DNA of 25,840 bases from Acidimicrobiales bacterium (lineage in GTDB: Bacteria > Actinomycetota > Acidimicrobiia > Acidimicrobiales > CADCSY01). How positions within the stretch are numbered: the first letter of the stretch is position 1; each line of letters begins with the position of its first letter. The notes under the pieces were generated by a model. That model did no database searches, was not told the origin of the DNA, and saw nothing but the letters and a program-made list of their open reading frames with translations. A program made the position numbers and the translations under genes. The stretch covers positions 3,920-29,759 of the forward strand of contig JAUJLZ010000004.1 of assembly GCA_030447125.1 (NCBI GenBank), written 5' to 3'. Positions 15,800 through 23,000 of this stretch are shown one piece after another.

Positions 15800-16294
15800 G
15801 TGACCAACTCTAGCAGCCTCAACCTTTTCGGCGAGGAACACTCGCTCCCGCCATTCCAGCGCTCCAGCGCAACCAGTCGAGCCGCCGCCGAAGTCGTCGC
15901 TTCCTCGGCTCCGACTCAGCGGGTCCGGGTGCTCGAAAACCTCCGGGTACCGGCCACCGATGATGAGGGCGCCTCGCGCCTGGACATGTCCCTGAACTCG
16001 TACAGGGCGCGAAGGGTGGAACTTTTCAAAGCCGGGCTAGTCGTCAGGGTCGGCACCGGCAAGAGCGCTGGCGGCAACCCTGCAGCCATCTGGCAAGCCA
16101 CCAGCGCCACGAGGGCCAGGAGGGAGGAACCTGGGCTACCTCCCGAGCTGTGGCAGGCAGCAGTCGACCGGCGTCCCTCGTGGATGAGCAAGCGCCAGCA
16201 CCAGGAGCTCATCACCGAGGCCCTCGCCGCAAACCGCGGCGATGTCCGGCGGGCCCTGGAGCAGGTGGCCGATGACCTGGAGAAGCTCAGGTGA
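15800..16294 (+). CDS. Winged-helix DNA-binding protein, phage type
   Basis: A 164-residue protein. Its centre (residues about 40-95, from RVRVLENLRVPATDDEGASR to VELFKAGLVVRVG) fits a winged helix-turn-helix like those of actinophage regulatory or replication accessory proteins, in which the 'ATD-E...N-RARRVEL-KAGLV' pattern is familiar. The C-terminal part (residues 110-164) is helical. The GTG at 15800 is chosen because a GAGGAGG site lies 6 nt upstream, better than the TTG at 15785. Its stop overlaps the next start (GTGA at 16291-16294), so it is coupled to the replication-type gene and may act with it. Confidence 0.72.
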   Translation: MTNSSSLNLFGEEHSLPPFQRSSATSRAAAEVVASSAPTQRVRVLENLRVPATDDEGASRLDMSLNSYRARRVELFKAGLVVRVGTGKSAGGNPAAIWQATSATRARREEPGLPPELWQAAVDRRPSWMSKRQHQELITEALAANRGDVRRALEQVADDLEKLR

Positions 16295-17319
16295 GCGGCC
16301 GTCAGCTCTCCGACAAGTATCTGTTGCTCCTGCGCCACGGTGACACCGAGGGGCGCTACGGGGGCGACGGGAGCAAGGTGGTCGGGGCCATCGTGTTGCA
16401 CGCCGTCAACAACAGGTTGGCCAAGGCCACGGTCTACAAGATGCTGGTGGATCCCCAGAACCGCGGGGGCTTCGCCTCCTTGCGCCGCCGTCGGAACCTC
16501 GAGCGGTGGTTCGACGCGGAGTGGAAGCGGGCGCAGCGCCGGGTCACCGACCACCCTCTCATCCAGGACCGGGCGATGGCCGCGCACTACGCCACCGAGT
16601 TGCTCGAGGAGGCCGAGTCGATGCCCTGGCCGGGGCGAGGAGGTGCGACCGATATTGCCGTTCTCAGAGCGGTGGTCTCCATCTGCCAGCGCGTCGGCCG
16701 GGTGCACGACGTGGCGATGTCGTGCCGGGAGCTGGCCGAGCTCGCTCGGGTGAACCTCGCCACCGTGACCAGGTCCCTTCGGCGGCTGGAGGACCGGGGC
16801 GTCGTTCACCAGGTCACTCCGTCAGATGGGCGCTCGCCGTCGACCTGGTCACTCGATTCGGTAGGACGCCACTGCAACAGTCTTACCCACACCGGTGTTG
16901 TGGGACATGACTGTTGCAGTGGCGTCCCCCCCTCGGATGTGTGGAGGTGGGGAGGTGGTCTCGGCCTCAGCACCGCTCGCGTCTTCGCGCTTCTCAGCGA
17001 AGAATCGCTCTCGACCTCGACACTGGCCGAGATTCTCGGCGTTCAGCCGCGAACCGTGCGCCGACATCTCGCTCGACTTGCCGCTCATGGCCTGGCCGAA
17101 CGCCTCGAGGATGGCTGGGTTCGTGGCCTCGCCGATCCTGAGCACGTCGCCCACGACATCGGCGTTGCCGGCGCCGTGTTCGTCCAGCGTCGAGGCCATC
17201 AGGAGGACCGCCGGCACTACCGAGGAGACCGCACCGAAGTCGACCCCGACACCGGCGAGGTTCACCAGATCGCTCCTCCGATCGGTACTCCGACCGCTCG
17301 ACGGGAGGGAGTGGCATGA
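16291..17319 (+). CDS. Double winged-helix replication-type DNA-binding protein
   Basis: A 342-residue protein with two winged-helix modules. The first is at about residues 130-172 (CRELAELARVNLATVTRSLRR, then GVVHQV). The second is at about 230-272 (LSTSTLAEILGVQPRTVRRHL, then HGLAERL). Residues 1-120 are a helical, basic N-terminal domain. The layout and place in the cluster resemble replication initiators of actinobacterial phages or integrative elements, but no catalytic motif is seen and this is inference. The DNA coding the linker between the two modules holds a 64-bp palindrome (16864-16927). Both ends overlap neighbours (GTGA at the start, ATGA at the stop), so three genes are coupled. 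Confidence 0.68.
   Translation: MSGRQLSDKYLLLLRHGDTEGRYGGDGSKVVGAIVLHAVNNRLAKATVYKMLVDPQNRGGFASLRRRRNLERWFDAEWKRAQRRVTDHPLIQDRAMAAHYATELLEEAESMPWPGRGGATDIAVLRAVVSICQRVGRVHDVAMSCRELAELARVNLATVTRSLRRLEDRGVVHQVTPSDGRSPSTWSLDSVGRHCNSLTHTGVVGHDCCSGVPPSDVWRWGGGLGLSTARVFALLSEESLSTSTLAEILGVQPRTVRRHLARLAAHGLAERLEDGWVRGLADPEHVAHDIGVAGAVFVQRRGHQEDRRHYRGDRTEVDPDTGEVHQIAPPIGTPTARREGVA
16864..16927. repeat. Perfect 19-bp inverted repeat with nested stem
   Basis: Arms 16864-16882 and 16909-16927 are exact reverse complements (19 of 19). The 26-bp centre contains a second 6-bp stem (CCCACA 16886-16891 with TGTGGG 16899-16904) and a 10-bp palindrome ACACCGGTGT (16889-16898). The whole can fold as a long hairpin or cruciform. 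It lies inside the coding frame between two winged-helix modules. A candidate replication origin, initiator binding site or autoregulatory operator. Confidence 0.85.
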
Positions 17320-17549
17320 GGGAATCGGCCGCCGTGAAGGCCAGGCGCTACCTCGTCGAGGGCCGGCTCGTCATCGAGCGCATTGACCGCCACGGCGTCA
17401 CCGCGACCTGCCGCGGAGACGGTGCGCTGCACCGCTGCCGCTGGGAGCCGGTGAGGGGCTGGCACTGCACCTGCCTGGCTCGTGGCCGATGCTCGCACCT
17501 GCTGGCGCTCGGTTCGGTGGTCGCTGTCGACTCCGAGGTTGGACGGTGA
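17316..17549 (+). CDS. SWIM zinc-finger protein
   Basis: A 77-residue protein whose C-terminal half carries a SWIM-type zinc-binding motif, C51-x-C53-x5-C59-x-H61, in WHCTCLARGRCSHLLAL. SWIM modules bind DNA or protein partners and occur in transposases, helicases and recombination (Shu-type) factors. The N-terminal half looks like a small beta domain (RRYLVEGRLVIERID). The ATG at 17316 overlaps the preceding stop (ATGA), so it is made together with the replication-type protein and may help it. Stand-alone SWIM proteins this short are unusual. No function is proven. Confidence 0.75.
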   Translation: MRESAAVKARRYLVEGRLVIERIDRHGVTATCRGDGALHRCRWEPVRGWHCTCLARGRCSHLLALGSVVAVDSEVGR

Positions 17550-17584
17550 GCATGCCAGGGATCGCGGGGGGAGCGGTGAGGCGC

Positions 17585-17776
17585 TCAGCTCGGTTGGCGG
17601 TTTCGGCACACCCGGCACTGCTGCCGATCCACCACGAACTGTCGTTCCTCGCCCGACCATGGTGCTGTTGCGTCCGCCCATACGACCCGGATGTTCTTCG
17701 ACCCACAGTTGAGGCACGGGTCGGGACGGTACTGACGGCGCTCGGTCTCGTCGTAGGTAGCCATGCACTCCGGCAT
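17585..17776 (-). CDS. Small zinc-ribbon protein (antisense to the cluster)
   Basis: A 63-residue minus-strand frame with two Cys pairs, CLNC at residues 21-24 and CRVC at 54-57, about 30 residues apart with beta-rich sequence between (NIRVVWADA, RQFVVDRQQ). This fits a zinc ribbon. The ATG at 17776 has GAGAGG 8 nt upstream; the ATG at 17764 is an alternative. No convincing plus-strand gene occupies 17550-17898. The frame is convergent with the SWIM gene, 35 bp away. Function unknown. Confidence 0.55.
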   Translation of the reverse strand: MPECMATYDETERRQYRPDPCLNCGSKNIRVVWADATAPWSGEERQFVVDRQQCRVCRNRQPS

Positions 17777-17898
17777 AGCACCGGCCTCTCGGCGAGCCCG
17801 GGATGCAGTGACGGAGCCGCGACCCGGCGCAACACCCCTGCCCCGTCCCCCCTCGGGGGGCTCAGCCACCCCAGACCGGCGAGTGACCGTGCCGCCTT

Positions 17899-18288
17899 GT
17901 GTACGGGTTTGGAAGTCCGGCGGTGACCGGCCGACGCGTCCTCGTCGCCGTCCTCACCGACGGACCTGGCGCCGCCCTTCTCCAGAACCACCCAGGGTAC
18001 AACGTCGTGTTCGCGGCACCGGACGGCACCAAGTCGCAGCCTGCTGACGCCGCCGCTACCGACGCCGAGACTGAGACGGTGAGCCCAGCTCCCTTGCTCT
18101 ACGACTACGTCGGCGTGGCCCAGCGCCTCAGGTTGAGCGAGCGCAAAGTCCGCCAGCTCGTCACCGACGGACAGCTACCGGCGGTCCGTGTCGGCCGCTG
18201 TCGCCGTATCCGAGCCGTCGACCTCGACAACTTCGTGGAGGGACTGGGCGACCAGACCGCCCCCAACCGAGGCCAAGTGGCCTCATGA
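17899..18288 (+). CDS. Excisionase-like helix-turn-helix protein
   Basis: A 129-residue protein. The C-terminal 60 residues match the excisionase/MerR-like HTH_17 pattern: YVGVAQRLRLSERKVRQLV, then DGQLPAVRVG and RRIRAVDLDNFV. Such proteins direct integrase towards excision or act as small regulators. The N-terminal 65 residues are a variable extension with a strand-rich start (RRVLVAVLTDGPG) and an Ala/Glu/Thr-rich linker. The GTG at 17899 is the longest start; the GTG at 17923 is also possible and has a GGAAG upstream. Its stop overlaps the next gene (ATGA at 18285-18288). Confidence 0.75.
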   Translation: MYGFGSPAVTGRRVLVAVLTDGPGAALLQNHPGYNVVFAAPDGTKSQPADAAATDAETETVSPAPLLYDYVGVAQRLRLSERKVRQLVTDGQLPAVRVGRCRRIRAVDLDNFVEGLGDQTAPNRGQVAS

Positions 18289-19271
18289 GCATCGCAACGG
18301 CGTCAACGCCACCTCGGCCGGGAGCGCGAACCCGGGCGAGAGCGAAGGTCGAGAGCGACCCCTCCTCAGGGCGCGAGGACCGACCTGCGCCGGGCGATGC
18401 GCCCCCCAACCTCTCTACCGAACTGAGGCCCCACATGACCACCACCCCTGCCCAACCTCTCCTGGACGAGCCCGACGAGCGGGTCCCCGGCCTGCCGGGG
18501 TTCCTCGCTGCCGTGCGCGCTGGATGGCTGCCAGCGATCCCCGACTACTTGGCCGCCATCCTCGAGGTGCTGGCCACCGCCGAGCGGTACCGGCTCGACC
18601 TCGCGGGCCGGCCGGTGGAAGGCCTGGCCATCTTCGCCCGCCAGGTCGTCGACTCCGCCGTGGCCGGCGAGGGCTTCCCCGCCGACCCGGACGAGTTCGC
18701 CGAGGGGGCACACCGGGCCTTCGTCGCCGCCGAGCGCCAGGCGGCGGTGTCCAACGTCCTGCCCATCGTCCTCGACCAGATCAGGGAACGAGTTGCCAGC
18801 GCCATCGCCGCCGCCACCCCCGAGATCCTCGCCGGGCTACGGACGGACCTGGAGGAGGTGCTCAGCGCCGTGCGCGCCGCCGACCAGGCCATCGGCGCCG
18901 TGGACATCGCCGACCCGGAGGCGGTGGCGGCCGCCAGTGGACCACAGCGCGAGGCTCTGCTGGCCCTCCGTGACCTGACCGGCCGGTATAACCGTGTCCG
19001 TCACGCCCAGCGCGCTGTCTACGGAGCCACCGCCGAGCGCCCGCCGGGCTACGACGGTCTGAGCATCGACCACACCTGGAAGCGAGTCGTCTACGACCGG
19101 GGCCTGCACGAGTTCGCCGACGTGCGCAACCGCGGCACGATTTCCACCGGCGGGCCCCGTATCCAGCGACTGCGCCAGGTGTCCCGGCGCCACGACGCCT
19201 GGCTTCCGGACCTCGACCAACTCGCTACCGCCATGGCCACCCTCAACGCCCCGGAGCCCGTAGCGGCATGA
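18285..19271 (+). CDS. Unrecognised helical element protein
   Basis: A 328-residue protein I do not recognise. The first 50 residues are Arg/Pro-rich and probably disordered. The next 200 residues are strongly helical and Ala-rich, with a coiled-coil-like stretch around IRERVASAIAAATPEILAGLRTDLEEVLSAVR. The C-terminus is more basic (ISTGGPRIQRLRQVSRRHDAW). The ATG at 18285 overlaps the excisionase-like stop; the ATG at 18435 is an alternative that would drop the disordered leader. Its stop overlaps the next start (ATGA, 19268-19271). It could be a scaffold, DNA-packaging or regulatory protein; the sequence does not decide. Confidence 0.65.
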   Translation: MSIATASTPPRPGARTRARAKVESDPSSGREDRPAPGDAPPNLSTELRPHMTTTPAQPLLDEPDERVPGLPGFLAAVRAGWLPAIPDYLAAILEVLATAERYRLDLAGRPVEGLAIFARQVVDSAVAGEGFPADPDEFAEGAHRAFVAAERQAAVSNVLPIVLDQIRERVASAIAAATPEILAGLRTDLEEVLSAVRAADQAIGAVDIADPEAVAAASGPQREALLALRDLTGRYNRVRHAQRAVYGATAERPPGYDGLSIDHTWKRVVYDRGLHEFADVRNRGTISTGGPRIQRLRQVSRRHDAWLPDLDQLATAMATLNAPEPVAA

Positions 19272-19837
19272 ACGAGCAACTCCTGACCGACCGCCCGATG
19301 TCCCAGCGGGTGCATGACGCCGCCGTGCTGATGGCCGACGGCGCCCCCGTGCCCTCTGTCGAGGCCTTCGCCCACCTGGATGTCGCACCTGCGGGAACCG
19401 AGCGACCGACCGAGCCAGCGGCGGATCCTGCCCCGACCGAGCCGAGCATGGACTTCGCCGCGTTCGACAGCCTCCCCGCCGACATCCGCACCGCAGTGAT
19501 CACGGCCACCGCCCACGTCGTGGGGAGCAACGCCTTGCGTCTCGAGGCCGAGGCTGAGCTGTGCCGCCCCGATGACGTTGGCCGCTACATCACCGACCCG
19601 GCCCGCTACGTCGACGCCGACGGACGCATCGACAGGGCGGCCATGCGCGCCGATCTGCAGCGGTTGCGCACCGAGCGGCCCGAGCTCGCCCGCTTCGGCC
19701 ATGGGCCGGGCCAGGAGCCGTACCGCCCCGACGACCGGCGCCGCGCTGCCCCCGGCTCGCCCCTCGGCGTCGGCGCGGCACCCACCACCAGCGCCAACGT
19801 CGCCACGGTCCTGGAGCAGATGGCGAAGGGGCGATGA
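19268..19837 (+). CDS. Unrecognised element protein, possible head-assembly type
   Basis: A 189-residue protein. The N-terminus is acidic and Pro/Thr-rich (residues 35-60 likely disordered). The C-terminal half contains AMRADLQRLRTERPELARFG preceded by VDADGRIDR. I recall similar short 'D-dGridr...L...rPeL' segments in small actinophage proteins encoded near portal and capsid genes, which is weak support for a head-assembly role. The ATG at 19268 is coupled to the preceding gene. Its own stop overlaps an ATG at 19834 that opens a frame cut off by the 113-bp repeat, so a downstream partner seems lost. Confidence 0.6.
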   Translation: MNEQLLTDRPMSQRVHDAAVLMADGAPVPSVEAFAHLDVAPAGTERPTEPAADPAPTEPSMDFAAFDSLPADIRTAVITATAHVVGSNALRLEAEAELCRPDDVGRYITDPARYVDADGRIDRAAMRADLQRLRTERPELARFGHGPGQEPYRPDDRRRAAPGSPLGVGAAPTTSANVATVLEQMAKGR

Positions 19838-19865
19838 CCGGGCGACCGGCGTTCCCCCGCTGGTC
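19834..19865 (+). pseudogene. Beheaded gene start fused to repeat copy A
   Basis: An ATG at 19834 overlaps the preceding stop in the same ATGA style used throughout this cluster, as if it began the next gene. After about ten codons (MTGRPAFPRW) the sequence runs into the 113-bp repeat at 19866, where the frame has no protein-like character. I read this as the remnant of a gene removed by rearrangement. The whole gap 19838-20024 contains only this stub, the repeat and a short diverged extension. Confidence 0.45.
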
Positions 19866-19978
19866 CTCCAGGGCGCGTTCACCTTGGTGGCGAGGATGGA
19901 GCAGGAGCGCTTCGACTGATGCCCCCCCGGTGGGGCCTGCCCCCGGAGGGGTCCCGGCCGAACCGCGACCGCCGGGTA
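19866..19978 (+). repeat. 113-bp direct repeat, copy A
   Basis: Identical over 113 bp to 24723-24835. Copy A carries, without the rest of the gene, the last 17 codons and stop of the helical gene at 24360 (ending ARMEQERFD) and the following GC-rich segment. Weaker similarity continues for about 28 bp past the end (shared GGCTCTC, GAC and GAAACT blocks with one gap). It ends 46 bp before the tape-measure start. Confidence 0.95.
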
Positions 19979-20024
19979 GCGCGGCTCTCGCTCTGACAGG
20001 GAAACTGGCTGAGGTCAGCTAGTA

Positions 20025-23000
20025 GTGGCGCGCCTGCCCGATCTTGTAGCCCGGATCAGGGTTGACGACCGGGATCTTCGCAAGGCCGAGAAGGCCGTCC
20101 AGTCCTTCGGTTCCAAGACCTCCCGCGAGTTCAAGCTGTCCAGTCGCTCGGTGGACTCCTTCGAGCGCAGCGTCTCCAGGGGCGCCAAGGCCATCGGCGG
20201 CGCCCTCGGGAAAGTCGACCGGAGCCTGTCGGACGTTCGTCGGTCCGCGGTCGCTCTCGACGGAACCGAAATTGACCTCGACACCGACCTGGATACGTCG
20301 GGAGTAGAACAGCGCCTCAAGGGCATCCCCGATGAGACCGTCAGGGTCAACCTTGAGGTCGACGACGAGACCGTCGATGTCCGAGCCGACACCAGTGAGG
20401 CTCGTCGGGACATCTCTCGTATCGAGTCGCTGTTGGATTCGCTGCGGGACAAGCGAATCAAGATCAGCGCCGATGTCGACCGCGCCATCAGCGGTATCCG
20501 TGGGGTACGGGACGAGTCTGAGGCGGCCTCTGGCGGCTCTGACAACCTTCGCAACAGCCTCCTGCAGCTTGCCGGGGGAGCGGGGGTAGCGGCGGCCGGG
20601 CTGGAGTTCCTGAAGATGCCGGCTCTCATCGCCGGAGTCAGCGCCGCCGCGGGGGCTGTCGGTGTTCTCACCGGCGCGGTGGTCGCCCTCGGAGCTTCTC
20701 TCGGGCCGCTTCTTGGGCTGCTCCCCGCGGCAGCTGTGGCAGCTTCGGCCTTTGGCCAAGCGGCCGGTACGAGCCTGCTCGCTTTCTCCGGCATCGGTGA
20801 TGCGGTCAAGGCTTACGGTGCCGCTGAGAAGGCCGCAGGAGCGTCGGCCTCCTCGGGGGCGGCGGCGGCCCAGGCGGCAGCGCTACAGCGAGAGGCGGCG
20901 GCCGAGCGAGTAGGTAGCGCTCAGCGCAGTCTCGCCCGGGCTGAGCGAGACGCAGCCCAGTCCATCGCCACCGCGGCCCGCCAGGTGAGCGAGGCCCGCG
21001 CCGCTCTTGCTCGTGCTGAAGAGGACGCCGCTGAAGTCTCGGTGGAGTCCTCTCGGCGTATCGACGACGCTCGACGGGATCTCGCTCGCACCGAGGAGGA
21101 TGCAGCCCGCATCCGAGTCGACGCCATGGAGCGGGTGCAGGCGGCGGAACGAACCCTCGCCGACGCCCAACGAGCCTCCCTCATCGCCCAGGAGCGGCTC
21201 ACCCAGGCTCGAGAAGACGCAATAGAGCGGCTGGACGACCTCAGCCTCTCCGTCCGGGGTAACGCTCTCGCCGAAGAGCGAGCCGTCATCCGCCTTGAAC
21301 AGGCACGGGCTCGGCTTGCCGAACAGCCCTTGGGCACCGAGGGCACTCTGGAACACCGCCAGGCTGTGCTCGATGTCAAGGAGGCCACCCTTGACCTAGA
21401 GCGTGCCCAGGAGCGCCGTGCTGACGGCGTCCAGGAACTAACTGAGGCCGAACGAGACGGGGTGGAGGGTTCCGAGGCTGTCGTCGACGCAGCTCGAGGA
21501 GTCGAAGACGCTGACCGTCGGGTAGCCGACTCGCACCGAGGATTGGCCAGGACCGCCGCCGACTCGGCGAGAGCGCGTCGGGAGGCGGATGAGTCCGTCG
21601 CCGAGGCGACCCAGAACCTTGCCGATGTCACCACTGACGCCGCCAAGCGTCAACGAGATGCCGCCGCCTCGGTGTCCAAGGCACACCAGGCGGTAGCGCT
21701 GGCGGTTGCCAACGAGGCCAACACTCGGGTAGAGGCAGCGGAGCGCATCGGAGACGCCAACCGGGAACTGAGCAAGGCCCTCCGGGACGCAGGACGCGCA
21801 GCGGCCGATGCCGGGGCGGGTGGAGCTGGCGGGATCGACAAGCTCGCTGAGGCATTGGAGGGCCTGTCCCCCGCGGCGCAGCGTTTCGCGGCCTTCATCG
21901 CCAACACCGTTCGTCCCGAGCTCGATCGCCTGCGCAACGCCGCCCAGGAGGCGTTACTGCCTCCCCTCCAGACGGCGCTGTCCCGGGTCCTGCCGTTGTT
22001 CGATCCAGTGATCGCCATCGTCACCGCCACCGGGGTGGCGCTTGGGGACCTCGCCCTCAGGGCTGCCGATCTGGTCATGGCCCCGGAGTTCGTGGCCGAC
22101 ATCGAATCTCTCGGGGAAGCCAACGTCGGGATCATCTCCACGCTCGGTCAGGCGCTGCTGGATCTCGCCGACGGGGCTCGTCACGTTGTCATCGAAGCGA
22201 TTCCCCTAGCGCAACACCTCGCTGGTCTGGTCGCGTTGTGGGCGGCGAACACCCGAGAGACCTTCGCTTCTGCTCGGGAGACCGGAGCGCTCGCCGGCTT
22301 CTTCCGTGAGACCAGGGACATCGCCGGGTTGCTCTTCTCCGCTTTGGGTGACCTGGCTGGGACGATCGCCAACGTGGGCACCGCCGCCTACGACACCGGC
22401 AAGTCCATCCTCACTGATCTAGTGGGTGCTCTTGACCAGTTCGAAGAGCGAACCGGATCGATCGCCGGTCAAGAGGGGCTGACCTCCTTCTTCGAGAGCA
22501 TCCGTGAACCTATGGAGGCGATCGGGTCTCTGGTCGGCGCGGTGGCCGAGGGTCTCGGGCGGCTGTTCGTGAACCTCGGGCCACAGATCACTCCGGTGGT
22601 CGAGGCCCTAGAGAACCAGTTCCTTCCTGCGCTTGTTGAGTTGTTCGACAAGATGGACGGCGAGTTCCTCCTCGCTCTGGTCAACCTAGGGACGAAGCTG
22701 GTGGGCTTCATCGACACCTTCTTCACCTCCACGCCTGCGCTGACCTTGTTCGTTGGGGCATTGGCGGGGCTGCTCGATGTCGCCGTGCGCCTCATCGACG
22801 CGATGGGCCCTTTCGGCACCGCGGTGGTCAACGTGCTGGCCTTTCTCAGCGGCGTCGGCCTGGTGGCCGGAATCCTCAAGGTCGCCGGAGCGCTCGGGAG
22901 CATATTCGGTCCCCTGGCCGGGCTCGCCAAGATCGTTGGCGTACTGAAGGTCGCCCTCGTCGCTCTGTTCGCCGTCTTCGGTGCAGCCGCAGCCCCGATC

